Assembly: GCF_900108225.1 (NCBI RefSeq)
Contig: NZ_FNUZ01000001.1
Span: forward strand, 806,001 to 870,000
From: Thalassococcus halodurans
Lineage (GTDB): Bacteria; Pseudomonadota; Alphaproteobacteria; Rhodobacterales; Rhodobacteraceae
Direction: 5' to 3'
Length of the DNA stretch: 64,000 nt
The notes beneath the pieces are model-generated. The model did not search any database, was not told the DNA's origin, and was given only the letters and a program-made list of their open reading frames with translations. The position numbers were made by a program, and so were the translations under genes. Shown here piece by piece: positions 52,713 to 61,738 of the stretch (position 1 is its first letter; each line of letters begins with the position of its first letter).

Positions 52713-52857
52713 TGTGGGTCCCTTTTCCCTTTGACGCCATTTCGACATGCGCAACCATTTTCGCGTCTTCCAGCTGCTCTGCCAGCAACTGAAGGGCGTT
52801 GGTTCGTGCGAACGTTTGCAGGTCCGTGAGAACGTCAATTATCCAATCATTCTTCAT
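52642..52857 (-). CDS. small protein gene upstream of and overlapping luxR
   Basis: A 71-residue open frame from ATG 52857 (GGGGATGACTCTTTC before it). Its N-terminal half, WIIDVLTDLQTFARTNALQLLAEQLEDAKMVAHVEMAS, is an amphipathic-helix type sequence of good gene character; its C-terminal half overlaps luxR and is less convincing. It could be a regulatory partner of the LuxR system. Whether it is translated is open. Confidence 0.55.
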   Translation of the reverse strand: MKNDWIIDVLTDLQTFARTNALQLLAEQLEDAKMVAHVEMASKGKGTHSGPRSTDAIFGYNPVEVGTSRLG

Positions 52858-52996
52858 GAAAGAGTCATCCCCAATTAGTTAACAGTTCGTTAATAACAAC
52901 TATAACACGAACCGAAAAATCACATAATTCGCGAATTCTATCCCCCCAGAAATAGCGGGACTGCGATTTCCTTACCTTTGAAAAGTAAAAAAACAG

Positions 52997-53033
52997 AAAA
53001 AAGCCCCCGCCACCTTGATGGGTGACGGGGGCT
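52997..53033 (-). terminator. intrinsic terminator after ccr
   Basis: On the minus strand AGCCCCCGTCACC pairs with GGTGGCGGGGGCT (one mismatch, loop of about 6), followed by TTTTTTC. It lies 28 bases after the ccr stop. Confidence 0.9.
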
Positions 53034-53060
53034 GTCGTGTCAGACGGGGAGAGCGCTGAC

Positions 53061-54347
53061 TTACGAGCGAGCCTCGAGAGCTTCTTCAAACGTGCGAAGA
53101 CCTGTCTTCGGAGCCTGAACAAGAACGGCCATGTTGCCCGGCTTGTGTTCGTTGTTCATCATCTTCATGTGCGCATCCGGAATTTCGGCCCACGGGAAAA
53201 CTTCGGACATGCAGGGGTCCAGACGGCGCTCGCACATCAGGCGGTTTGCCGAAGCGGCCTGCATCAGGTTGGCAAAGTGCGAACCCTGAAGACGCTTCTG
53301 GTGCATCCACATGTAGCGAACGTCGAAGGTACAGTTAAAGCCGGATGTACCCGCGCAGATCACAACCATACCGCCCTTTTTCACGACCAGAGTAGACACC
53401 GGGAAGGTTGCTTCGCCGGGGTGTTCGAACACCATGTCAACGTTGTTGCCTTTGCCGGTGATTTCCCAGATCGCTTTGCCGAACTTACGGGCTTCTTTCA
53501 GCCACGTGTTATATTCGGGGCTGTTCACTGTGGGCAGCTGACCCCAGCAGTCAAAGTCCTTACGGTTGATAACGCCCTTGGCGCCCTGATCCATAACGAA
53601 CTGACGCTTGCTTTCGTCCGAAATCACGCCGATCGCGTTCGCGCCAACTGTGTTCGCCAGCTGGATCGCATAGGAACCCAGACCACCGGACGCACCCCAA
53701 ACCAGAACGTTCTGACCCGGCTTCAGTTCGTGCGGGTGGTGACCGAACAGCATGCGGTATGCTGTTGCCAGTGTCAGCGTGTAGCAGGCGGACTCTTCCC
53801 AAGTCAGGTGCTTGGGACGCGGCATCAGCTGCTGCGCCTGAACTTTGGTGAACTGAGCAAAGGAACCGTCGCCAGTCTCGTAGCCCCAGATACGCTGGGA
53901 ATCAGAGAACATCGGGTCGCCGCCGTTACAATGTTCGTCGTCGCCATCATCCTGGTTACAGTGGATGACAACCTCGTCGCCAACCTTCCAGTTCTTGACC
54001 TTGTCACCTACGGCCCAAACGATGCCGGACGCGTCGGAACCAGCGATGTGGTAATCTTGACCGTGCACGTCGAAGGGGCTGATCGGAACACCGCGGCCGG
54101 CCCAGACGCCGTTGTAGTTAACGCCAGCGGCCATAACCAGAACCAGCACTTCGTGGCTGTCCAGCTTCCATGTGTCGACAACTTCTACCTGGAAGCTTGT
54201 CTTGGGGTCGCCATGGCGTTCGCGACGGATGGCCCATGCGTACATCTTTTTCGGCACGTAGCCGAGCGGGGGCATTTCGCCGATTTCGTACAGATCTTTT
54301 TCCGGCGCGTCGTAGTCCGCGATGCTGGTTTGCGTATCCAGAGCCAT
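53061..54347 (-). CDS. ccr: crotonyl-CoA carboxylase/reductase
   Basis: A 428-residue medium-chain reductase that carboxylates and reduces crotonyl-CoA to ethylmalonyl-CoA with NADPH. Seen are the N-terminal DYDAPEKDLYEIGEMPPLGYVPKKMYAWAIRRERHG, the VNYNGVWAGRGVPISPFDVHGQDYHIAGSDASGIV, and the nucleotide-binding VLVWGASGGLGSYAIQLAN. This is the defining enzyme of the ethylmalonyl-CoA pathway for acetate assimilation without isocitrate lyase; ecm lies 1.7 kb away. Strong ribosome site GGAGGTTCCT. Confidence 0.96.
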   Translation of the reverse strand: MALDTQTSIADYDAPEKDLYEIGEMPPLGYVPKKMYAWAIRRERHGDPKTSFQVEVVDTWKLDSHEVLVLVMAAGVNYNGVWAGRGVPISPFDVHGQDYHIAGSDASGIVWAVGDKVKNWKVGDEVVIHCNQDDGDDEHCNGGDPMFSDSQRIWGYETGDGSFAQFTKVQAQQLMPRPKHLTWEESACYTLTLATAYRMLFGHHPHELKPGQNVLVWGASGGLGSYAIQLANTVGANAIGVISDESKRQFVMDQGAKGVINRKDFDCWGQLPTVNSPEYNTWLKEARKFGKAIWEITGKGNNVDMVFEHPGEATFPVSTLVVKKGGMVVICAGTSGFNCTFDVRYMWMHQKRLQGSHFANLMQAASANRLMCERRLDPCMSEVFPWAEIPDAHMKMMNNEHKPGNMAVLVQAPKTGLRTFEEALEARS

Positions 54348-54521
54348 AGGAACCTCCGTCTAGTTGGTTATGTCCACATATGCCGCGATGCAGAATCGCA
54401 GCTGATACAGGGGAAATATCGACCGCCGCGCAACATTTCAACAAGATTTAAGGCTATATTGTAATTTTATGACCCCGCGGATGCAGAAATTTATGCTGCG
54501 ACCGCAAACGCCCCGGCAACT

Positions 54522-55841
54522 TCAACCATCACTTATCGGGATGGAATTTCCATAAAATTCAGCAAGTTGCACCTTATCAGGTTCGATCAAATAGCCGTTT
54601 TCGGTGGAGGCGATCACTTTTCGACGCAATAATATTTCAATCCCGCCGCGAACAAATGACGCAACGTTGCCCAGCTGCGACCCAAGCTGCATCTCAGCCG
54701 CTTGGATCAGTTCGTCTTCCGTCAGTATTTCGGATTTCAGAAGTTGCTGGCACACAAACGGCACCGGAAGGACGGGCAGTGCCTCTTTTATGCGATCCAT
54801 CAAAAGCGCGCTCAGGTCTTCGACCGATTTGTCCGGACAGGTATTCAACGCCAAAGGATCGCCGAAACGCACGGCCACACGGCCGAACCTTTTGTAACGG
54901 CCAGTCAATTTCAGCCAGACCTGATTCACCACGAATCCAAGTCCCTTAAAGACAGACGACCGGAACCGGCGGTGGCCTTCGGATGCAGCATTGATCAGAA
55001 TCGTATCTTCAAGCACCCGATCATAGTTCAAAGCGACCGGCACAAAGACGACGGGCGTTCCCGTTTCGCGAGCCCCTTCGCTGATGTACTTGAGCAGACC
55101 AAGCTTCGGCGGGGCCAGTTTGCCATCCAGTGACAGGCCGCCTTCGGGATAGATGCCTTGCGCAACGCCCCCTTCGATCGCCAGTTGCACGTACCGTTCC
55201 AGCACCTTGCGATACAAAGCCGTGCGCGACTTGCGCCGGATAAAGTAGGCACCCATCGCGCGGATCAACCCCGAAAGCGGCCAGATCCGCGCCCATTCCC
55301 CCACCGCATAGGACAAAGCCGAACGATCCGCGGCCAGATAGGTCATCAACACATAATCCATGTTCGACCGGTGGTTCATGACAAAAACCACGGTGGCATC
55401 GCGGTTCACATCACGCAGATGACTTTCGTCCCGATAGCTGACTTCGACGTCATACAGAAAATGCGACAACGCCCGCGCCGCACGGATCGCCACTCCGAAA
55501 TAGGCGCTGGCTGAAAAGGCTGGCACGATTTCACGGGCATAGCTGCGGGCCTTTTCAAAGGCCACGTCCTCACGCACGCCTTCCTCGTCAGCATACTCAA
55601 GGATCGCACGGTTGACCGCAGGATCATAAAGCAAGCGCTGGATCAGGTCATAGCGGCGCGTCAGTTTGAACGGCTGGATCGGTGTCTCAAGCCGTTCATT
55701 CAGCCGCGCAACAACGCGCTCCATTCGGCGCCGGAAAAACCAGCGCACCGATGGGAACAGGAAATGAGAGGCAAACGTCACCCCGGCAAAAACAACGATC
55801 AGAAAAAAGAGCCAAAAAGGAATCGTAACAGGATCTGTCAT
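54522..55841 (-). CDS. glycerol-phosphate acyltransferase (PlsB-like)
   Basis: A 439-residue acyltransferase with one N-terminal membrane segment (IPFWLFFLIVVFAGVTFASHFLF, about 7-29). The catalytic H157-x4-D162 motif is in FVMNHRSNMDYVL, with a second block GIYPEGGLSLDG. Its place between ccr and ecm is unusual. It probably acylates glycerol-3-phosphate or a lyso-phospholipid; exact substrate uncertain. ATG 55841 follows GGAATCGTAACAGGATCT. Confidence 0.82.
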   Translation of the reverse strand: MTDPVTIPFWLFFLIVVFAGVTFASHFLFPSVRWFFRRRMERVVARLNERLETPIQPFKLTRRYDLIQRLLYDPAVNRAILEYADEEGVREDVAFEKARSYAREIVPAFSASAYFGVAIRAARALSHFLYDVEVSYRDESHLRDVNRDATVVFVMNHRSNMDYVLMTYLAADRSALSYAVGEWARIWPLSGLIRAMGAYFIRRKSRTALYRKVLERYVQLAIEGGVAQGIYPEGGLSLDGKLAPPKLGLLKYISEGARETGTPVVFVPVALNYDRVLEDTILINAASEGHRRFRSSVFKGLGFVVNQVWLKLTGRYKRFGRVAVRFGDPLALNTCPDKSVEDLSALLMDRIKEALPVLPVPFVCQQLLKSEILTEDELIQAAEMQLGSQLGNVASFVRGGIEILLRRKVIASTENGYLIEPDKVQLAEFYGNSIPISDG

Positions 55842-56091
55842 GCCGGAACCTTGGCAGCGCCCGAAATACCGGACAAGACCTATAAAGACGGAACGGCATT
55901 TCCGAAAATACCGCCGAAAGGCGAATTGCCTTTGGGGCAGTTAAACCCGAAACTATTCTGGTCGGCGCTGCTCTGCGGCAAAAAACCCCAACTTGCCGCG
56001 ATGCAGCGAATTGACACCGCCACATTCTTTCGAATATCCACGATTGTGCGCAATTTTGTTGCTGACCCGATTCACGTCCTAAAGGTGCCCT

Positions 56092-58071
56092 ATGACTGAC
56101 ACGCCCGCCGCTCAGACCAAAGACAAACCTTGGCTGATCCGTACCTATGCTGGTCATTCGACTGCAAAGGCATCCAACGCGCTGTATCGCGGCAACCTTG
56201 CCAAGGGTCAGACCGGCCTTTCGGTGGCCTTCGATCTGCCGACACAGACAGGCTATGACAGCGACCACATTCTGGCGCGTGGCGAAGTCGGTAAAGTAGG
56301 CGTGCCTGTCTGCCATCTGGGCGACATGCGCACCCTGTTCGACCAGATCCCGCTGGAACAGATGAACACCTCGATGACGATCAACGCGACAGCCCCGTGG
56401 CTGCTCGCGCTCTATATCGCTGTGGCCGAAGAACAGGGCGCGGACGTGTCCAAGCTGCAAGGCACGGTTCAGAACGACCTGATTAAGGAATACCTGTCGC
56501 GCGGCACCTATATTTGCCCGCCGAAACCGTCACTTAAGATGATCGGCGACGTGGCCGAGTACTGCTATAAAAACGTTCCCAAGTGGAACCCGATGAACGT
56601 CTGCTCGTACCACCTGCAAGAGGCTGGCGCGACACCGGAACAGGAACTGGCCTTTGCCTTGGCCACCGCCATTGCCGTTCTGGACGAATTGAAACCGCGC
56701 GTACCCGCAGAAGATTTCCCACGCCTTGCGGGCCGTATTTCCTTCTTTGTGAACGCTGGCATCCGCTTTGTCACCGAGATGTGCAAAATGCGCGCGTTCG
56801 TCGATCTGTGGGATGAAATCCTGCAGGAACGTTATGGCGTCGAAGACCCGAAATTCCGCCGTTTCCGCTACGGCGTACAGGTGAACTCGCTCGGCCTGAC
56901 TGAACAGCAGCCTGAAAACAACGTCTATCGTATCCTGATCGAAATGCTGGCCGTGACCCTGTCGAAAAAGGCCCGCGCCCGTGCTGTCCAGCTTCCGGCA
57001 TGGAACGAAGCACTGGGTCTGCCGCGCCCGTGGGACCAGCAGTGGTCTATGCGCATGCAGCAAATCATGGCGTATGAAACCGACCTGCTGGAATACGACG
57101 ATCTGTTCGACAACAACCCCGCCGTTGACCGTAAAGTGGCCGAGCTGAAAGAAGGCGCACGCGCCGAGTTGGCCAACCTTGGCTCCATGGGCGGCGCGAT
57201 TGAATCGATTGAATACATGAAATCCCGTCTGGTTGATTCCAACGCAGACCGCCTGAACCGCATCGAAAAGCAGGAAACTGTCGTTGTGGGCGTAAACCGC
57301 TGGACCGAAGGCGAAGCATCGCCTCTGGTTGGCGAAGACGGCGGTATCATGGTGGTCGATCCGGCTGTTGAGCAGGAACAGATCGCCCGCCTGAACGAAT
57401 GGCGCGACGAACGCGACAGCGCGGCTGTCGAAGCGGCACTGGCCGGCCTGCGCGAAGCGGCGTCCAACGGCCAGAACGTGATGGAGGCGTCTATCGCTGC
57501 AGCCAAAGCAGGTGTCACCACCGGTGAATGGGCAGGCGAGATGCGCAAGATTTACGGCGAATACCGTGGCCCGACCGGCGTTTCAAAATCCGTTTCCAAC
57601 AAAACCGAAGGCCTGGACGATATCCGTGATGCGGTAAACGCAGTTTCGGATAAATTGGGCCGCCGCATGCGTTTCCTTGTCGGCAAACCTGGTTTGGACG
57701 GTCATTCGAATGGCGCTGAACAAATCGCCTTCCGTGCCCGCGATTGCGGAATGGAAATCGATTACGAAGGCATTCGTCTGACACCGACCGAATTGGTCCG
57801 CGCGGCGCAGGAAAACGAAGTGCATGTCGTTGGCCTGTCCATTCTGTCCGGTAGCCACATTCCGCTGGTCGAAGATATGATGGCGCAAATGCGCGATGCG
57901 GGTCTTGGCCACATTCCGGTAATTGTCGGCGGCATTATTCCGGATGAAGATGCAAAACGTCTCCTCGAAATGGGCGTTGCAAAGGTCTACACACCCAAAG
58001 ATTTCGAATTGAACACTATCATGATGGATATCGTCACGCTGGTTGATCCGAAGTCTATCGCAGCCGAATAA
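56092..58071 (+). CDS. ecm: ethylmalonyl-CoA mutase
   Basis: A 659-residue adenosylcobalamin-dependent mutase that converts (2R)-ethylmalonyl-CoA to methylsuccinyl-CoA. The catalytic barrel opens with IRTYAGHSTAKASNALYRGNLAKGQTGLSVAFDLPTQTGYDSDH; the B12 domain carries D536-x-H538-x-x-G in GLDGHSNGAEQIA. Both parts are in one chain, as usual for Ecm. The call over methylmalonyl-CoA mutase rests on ccr nearby and the family opening. The 250-base spacer to the divergent acyltransferase holds no clear feature. Confidence 0.92.
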   Translation: MTDTPAAQTKDKPWLIRTYAGHSTAKASNALYRGNLAKGQTGLSVAFDLPTQTGYDSDHILARGEVGKVGVPVCHLGDMRTLFDQIPLEQMNTSMTINATAPWLLALYIAVAEEQGADVSKLQGTVQNDLIKEYLSRGTYICPPKPSLKMIGDVAEYCYKNVPKWNPMNVCSYHLQEAGATPEQELAFALATAIAVLDELKPRVPAEDFPRLAGRISFFVNAGIRFVTEMCKMRAFVDLWDEILQERYGVEDPKFRRFRYGVQVNSLGLTEQQPENNVYRILIEMLAVTLSKKARARAVQLPAWNEALGLPRPWDQQWSMRMQQIMAYETDLLEYDDLFDNNPAVDRKVAELKEGARAELANLGSMGGAIESIEYMKSRLVDSNADRLNRIEKQETVVVGVNRWTEGEASPLVGEDGGIMVVDPAVEQEQIARLNEWRDERDSAAVEAALAGLREAASNGQNVMEASIAAAKAGVTTGEWAGEMRKIYGEYRGPTGVSKSVSNKTEGLDDIRDAVNAVSDKLGRRMRFLVGKPGLDGHSNGAEQIAFRARDCGMEIDYEGIRLTPTELVRAAQENEVHVVGLSILSGSHIPLVEDMMAQMRDAGLGHIPVIVGGIIPDEDAKRLLEMGVAKVYTPKDFELNTIMMDIVTLVDPKSIAAE

Positions 58072-58094
58072 TCACCTTTACGGTCCACATAATT

Positions 58095-58133
58095 CACCCC
58101 TGCAACTTAAAGGTGCGGGGGTGACACATAATT
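58095..58133 (+). terminator. probable terminator after ecm
   Basis: CACCCCTGCA (58095-58104) pairs with TGCGGGGGTG (58114-58123) as a 10-base stem with one G-U pair. A short AT-rich stretch with five T follows about 8 bases later, so the T-run is displaced. Confidence 0.5.
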
Positions 58134-58219
58134 TTTGCATTTGACACGAAATCAGTTTGTATTTGACCTTGCATTTCACCCAATCTTTCCGAATTTTGGC
58201 GGGGGAAATGGAGGCATTT

Positions 58220-58528
58220 ATGGATATTGACTTGGAATCCCTGTCCAAACAGGAATTACAAAAGCTTAAAACCGATGTCGAACGCGCATTAAAAACGATC
58301 GATAAACGTCGTAAAGCCGAAGCGAAACGTGCTGCAGAAACTGCGGCGAAAGAATACGGTTTCTCATTGGATGATTTGGTCGGCGCAGATGGCAAGTCTG
58401 TAAAAGGTGTTGCGAAATACGCAAACCCTGCTGACGCAAGCCAGACCTGGACAGGACGCGGTCGCAAACCCAACTGGGTGATCGAAGCGTTGGAAGCGGG
58501 TAAATCGCTCGACGATCTCGCTCTGTAA
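58220..58528 (+). CDS. HvrA-like H-NS-family DNA-binding protein
   Basis: A 102-residue H-NS-type protein: coiled N-terminal half ([43 protein letters not shown]) and the C-terminal AT-hook-like binding core [16 protein letters not shown]. HvrA of Rhodobacter is the closest known role, a trans-acting regulator of photosynthesis or nitrogen genes; whether this one acts the same way is unknown. ATG 58220 follows GGAGG; the frame runs further up without support. deoD starts 2 bases after its stop. Confidence 0.9.
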   Translation: MDIDLESLSKQELQKLKTDVERALKTIDKRRKAEAKRAAETAAKEYGFSLDDLVGADGKSVKGVAKYANPADASQTWTGRGRKPNWVIEALEAGKSLDDLAL

Positions 58529-58529
58529 G

Positions 58530-59234
58530 ATGACTGTGCATATCGGCGCTGCGCCGGGCGACATAGCAGAAACCGTTCTGTTGCCCGGAGATCCCTATCG
58601 CGCAAAATGGGCAGCCGAGACTTTCTTGGAAAATCCGCAACTTGTGAACGAAGTGCGCGGAATGCTTGCCTATACGGGCGAATGGAAGGGCAATCGTGTT
58701 ACGATCCACGGGTCGGGCATGGGTATGCCTTCGCTGTCGATTTATGCGAATGAACTGATTCGCGACTACAACGCAAAGACGTTGATCAGGATCGGGTCTT
58801 GCGGCGGAATGCAGGACAAGGTGAAAATCCGCGATATCATTCTGGCAATGACAGCCTCCTCAATTTCGACACCGTCTTCTGGCATTTTCAAAGAATTCAA
58901 TTTCGCACCGCCTGCGGATTGGACTTTGTTGAAGAATGCTGTGGCCGCCGCAGAAACACGTAAATCGAACTACCATGTCGGCAGTATTTATTCCTCGGAC
59001 GTTTTTTACGATGAACGCCCCGATCTGAATAAAGAAATGACCCGCCACGGGATTCTGGGCGTCGAAATGGAAGCCGCCGAGCTTTATAACCTTGCCGCCC
59101 GCTATGGTGTTCGCGCGCTCGCTGTTCTGACCGTGTCTGACCACCTATTAACCGGCGAAGCGCTTCCCTCAGAGGACCGCGAGAAAAGCTTTGGCGATAT
59201 GGTGGAAATCGCGCTTGAGGCGGCTTTCACCTAA
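58530..59234 (+). CDS. deoD: purine-nucleoside phosphorylase DeoD-type
   Basis: A 234-residue PNP of the hexameric DeoD type, which splits purine nucleosides with phosphate. Seen are [33 protein letters not shown], and [34 protein letters not shown] with the base-binding Asp. It is translated directly after the H-NS-family gene, a coupling without evident metabolic reason. Confidence 0.94.
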   Translation: MTVHIGAAPGDIAETVLLPGDPYRAKWAAETFLENPQLVNEVRGMLAYTGEWKGNRVTIHGSGMGMPSLSIYANELIRDYNAKTLIRIGSCGGMQDKVKIRDIILAMTASSISTPSSGIFKEFNFAPPADWTLLKNAVAAAETRKSNYHVGSIYSSDVFYDERPDLNKEMTRHGILGVEMEAAELYNLAARYGVRALAVLTVSDHLLTGEALPSEDREKSFGDMVEIALEAAFT

Positions 59235-59255
59235 ACCATCCGGAAAACGCTGATT

Positions 59256-60092
59256 TTATCGCCCGTGGCTTCGATCATACGAATTTACGGGCGGTTCCTT
59301 CCAGTTCTCGATAGTCCCGCTGAGTATATCAATCGCCAACGGATAGCAGGCCGCTGCGTCTGAACTATGCTCGGACGAACAATCCCCACCGGGGCAGGCG
59401 CTAATCGCGCCTAACAGGTCAATCTCGGCCAGAAACGTCAAAGTATCACCCGGCCGTACAGGGCTTGCCTTCATAAAGTATTGCCCGGTGTCCCGCGTAA
59501 ACCCGGTGCACATAAAGACGTTCAACACGTCATGCACCAAAGGTTCGGCGTCTTTCAGAGATAGGCCCGTGTGGTCCGCCAACGCGCGTGTCAGGTTCGA
59601 ATGGCAGCAATTGTGATACTGATCGCCGGACAAAAGATTGGCCGTGTAGGGATCGCACCGCGTTCCGATGACGTCGTGAACCGATCCGCCGAAATCATCA
59701 ATGCCGTACCAATCCAACGAATCCTGCACGACCGTCGCAATGGGGCGCAGAGCAGGAAAAGACGACCACAACCGGTCGCCTGTGGTGACATGCGTACCGT
59801 GCAGCGCGCGGGTTTTGCCGGAATAGAACCGTTCGGTCAGATCATGCAGGTTCCACAGGTTTAAATCACCCACCTGCGGACCATCGACGGATCTGATACG
59901 GAAAAACTGTCCTGCCTTGACCGTGAACGACGCCGCTTCGCGCGGCGCGGCAATCACGGTTTCAATCACCTCTGCCCCATCAAGCGCCTGAACCCATTCG
60001 TCGATGGGCACTTCGGGCAAGGTCGTGTTGGGATAACAGATAACCGGCTTAATCGCGCGGCGGGCGTTGGCGTCTTCGGGTGGGGTGGTCAC
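59256..60092 (-). CDS. DUF1989 (urea carboxylase-associated) family protein
   Basis: A 278-residue protein of the DUF1989 group. The core SFTVKAGQFFRIRSVDGPQVGDLNLWNLHDLTERFYSGKTRALHGTHVTTGDRLWS is typical, with the later DQYHNCCHSNLTRAL and SACPGGDCSSEH Cys/His clusters that probably bind a metal. Members accompany urea or guanidine carboxylase genes; no such gene is here. The start is GTG 60092, with AGGAG upstream. Confidence 0.88.
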   Translation of the reverse strand: MTTPPEDANARRAIKPVICYPNTTLPEVPIDEWVQALDGAEVIETVIAAPREAASFTVKAGQFFRIRSVDGPQVGDLNLWNLHDLTERFYSGKTRALHGTHVTTGDRLWSSFPALRPIATVVQDSLDWYGIDDFGGSVHDVIGTRCDPYTANLLSGDQYHNCCHSNLTRALADHTGLSLKDAEPLVHDVLNVFMCTGFTRDTGQYFMKASPVRPGDTLTFLAEIDLLGAISACPGGDCSSEHSSDAAACYPLAIDILSGTIENWKEPPVNSYDRSHGR

Positions 60093-60159
60093 GGGTGGCT
60101 CCTGTCAGAGCCACCACAGGACAACCATCCCACCGAAATTTCAAGACCGGATCAGAAGG

Positions 60160-61329
60160 TCAGATGACGACCACATCCAGCGGCGGGAAGCCGTTGAAGC
60201 CAACCGATGCATAGGTCGACGTGTAAGCACCGCAGTTGCGGATCGCGACCTTGTCGCCGGATTTCAGGCCAACAGGCAGTTCCACCGGACGGCGTTCATA
60301 CAGAACGTCAGCCGAGTCGCAGGACGGACCAGCCAGAACACACGGTGCGAACGCTTCGTGGTCACGCTGAGTTGCGAACTGATAGCGAATAGCTTCGCCT
60401 TCTGTTTCCGCCAGACCCGAGAAGCGGCCGATATCCAGATAGACCCAGCGGTGCAGGTCGTTTTCGGATTTCTTGGACACCAGAACGACCTCGGCTGCAA
60501 TTGCACCTGCTTCTGCAACCAGACCGCGGCCCGGCTCTGCCATAACGCGTGCAACGTCGCCAAAGCGTGCCTGAACCATCTCCATGACCTGACGGGCATA
60601 TGCCTCGGGTGCGTCGATGGCTTGGCCGTAGAACGCAGGGAAACCACCGCCGATGTTCAGCAGGTCCAGCGCGTGACCTTCGGATTTCAGGTTCGCCCAG
60701 ACAGAGGCAACCTGATCCAGAACATCACCCCACATTTCGGCGCGGCGTGTTTGCGAACCGACGTGGAAGGACAGGCCAACAGGCTTCAGGCCCAGTTCTT
60801 TGGCATAGGCGAACAGCGCAGGCGCTTTGTCACCGGCGCAGCCGAACTTGCGTGTCAGCGGCCAGTCTGCCTGACAGTTTTCAACGATCAGACGGATGTA
60901 AACCTGTGCGCCGGGCGCGTGCTCGGCCAGCTTTTCCAGTTCTTCTTCCGCGTCGGCCGCAAACAGGTTGATGCCAACCTCATGCGCCCATGCGATGTCG
61001 GATACTTTTTTGATGGTGTTGCCAAAGGACACCTGCTCGGGGCGTGCGCCTTGGGCCAAGCACATTTCGATTTCCACGCGGGACGCAGCATCGAAGTGCG
61101 AACCAAGACCAACCAGCGTGTGCAGGATTTCCGGCGCAGGGTTTGCTTTGACCGCATAATGGATATCGGCTTGACCCAGACCTGCGCGCAGGGCGCGGAA
61201 CTGACGGGCCACACGATCTGTGTCGATGACCAGTGTCGGACGATCAAAGCTGTTCGCGAAGATGTACTCTTCGACACGGGAACGGGAAATATCTTTCGGG
61301 GCCGAGAAATCGGCTACGTATGCGTTCAT
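60160..61329 (-). CDS. ornithine/lysine decarboxylase (group IV PLP, alanine-racemase fold)
   Basis: A 389-residue eukaryotic-type ornithine decarboxylase that makes putrescine (or cadaverine). PLP is bound by K61 in HYAVKANPAPEIL; other sites are LSFHVGSQTRR, GGGFPAFYG, and the catalytic Cys in GPSCDSADVL. I chose ATG 61329 (MNAYVADF) over ATG 61335 because the GGAG ribosome site then has the right 6-base spacing. A leader of more than 100 bases with an upstream ORF precedes it, suggesting translational or attenuation control by polyamine or ornithine. Confidence 0.9.
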   Translation of the reverse strand: MNAYVADFSAPKDISRSRVEEYIFANSFDRPTLVIDTDRVARQFRALRAGLGQADIHYAVKANPAPEILHTLVGLGSHFDAASRVEIEMCLAQGARPEQVSFGNTIKKVSDIAWAHEVGINLFAADAEEELEKLAEHAPGAQVYIRLIVENCQADWPLTRKFGCAGDKAPALFAYAKELGLKPVGLSFHVGSQTRRAEMWGDVLDQVASVWANLKSEGHALDLLNIGGGFPAFYGQAIDAPEAYARQVMEMVQARFGDVARVMAEPGRGLVAEAGAIAAEVVLVSKKSENDLHRWVYLDIGRFSGLAETEGEAIRYQFATQRDHEAFAPCVLAGPSCDSADVLYERRPVELPVGLKSGDKVAIRNCGAYTSTYASVGFNGFPPLDVVVI

Positions 61330-61480
61330 GGTCATCTCCAATAGACCCGGCTTTCCAGCCGACCAGTGCTTTCAGAGACGTTACCGTCGCTACGTAACCG
61401 TGGGCGTGCCCAGTGGGACAGAGGCGCGTGCGTTGGCGTCTTGAAACGCCATATCGTTCCTCTGCTGATTCATTTCAAGA
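61330..61480 (-). promoter_or_regulatory. structured leader of the decarboxylase gene (speF-leader-like position)
   Basis: The transcript upstream of the decarboxylase holds an upstream ORF (61390-61452), a hairpin GGCGT/ACGCC over its first codons (61434-61449), a GTTAC/GTAAC pair at its stop, and a CGGCT-GGAA-AGCCG stem-loop close to the ribosome site. Alphaproteobacterial ornithine decarboxylase genes carry a conserved leader RNA, the speF motif; this segment is in the same position. Identity with the motif is inferred, not checked. Confidence 0.45.
61390..61452 (-). CDS. 20-residue upstream ORF in the decarboxylase leader
   Basis: ATG 61452 is preceded by AGAGGAACGAT and encodes MAFQDANARASVPLGTPTVT before TAG at 61390, 60 bases ahead of the decarboxylase start. 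Short sensor peptides control ornithine decarboxylase expression in E. coli (SpeFL). This one shares an Asn-Ala-Arg triplet with it, which may be chance. It is a candidate leader peptide. Confidence 0.5.
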   Translation of the reverse strand: MAFQDANARASVPLGTPTVT

Positions 61481-61491
61481 AGTTTTTCGCA

Positions 61492-61710
61492 TCACGATGA
61501 ATTTTTATTTTGATCAAATTCACCCTTATTTTTAAGGCATTCCGTAGGTGTTTCCCCGCGCTTTCCTTCGACGACCGCCCCGCATTGCACACAGGACCAG
61601 CGGCTGCCGGTGTCATGGCGAAATTCACGCCACCGGCACTGTCGCGTGGACCGGTTGGAAAAGACCGCGATCAAGACAAAGGCTATGATCAGCCCGAGAA
61701 CGACCAGCAT
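61492..61710 (-). CDS. small membrane protein with a Cys-pair domain
   Basis: A 72-residue protein with one N-terminal membrane helix (LVVLGLIIAFVLIAVF, 2-17) and a cytosolic tail with CRWREF, WSCVQCGAVVEG and a late Cys, which could form a zinc ribbon. Its role is unknown. It lies directly upstream of the decarboxylase leader on the same strand. Confidence 0.7.
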   Translation of the reverse strand: MLVVLGLIIAFVLIAVFSNRSTRQCRWREFRHDTGSRWSCVQCGAVVEGKRGETPTECLKNKGEFDQNKNSS

Positions 61711-61738
61711 GGCACCTCAGCAGTGTGTTGCATAAATG

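Noticed and set aside
52865-53122. 85-codon minus-strand frame between ccr and the luxR-linked small gene
   Set aside because: It runs through the ccr terminator and the ccr 3' end and has no gene character.
53022-54464. 480-codon plus-strand open frame across ccr
   Set aside because: Antisense shadow of ccr; no family character.
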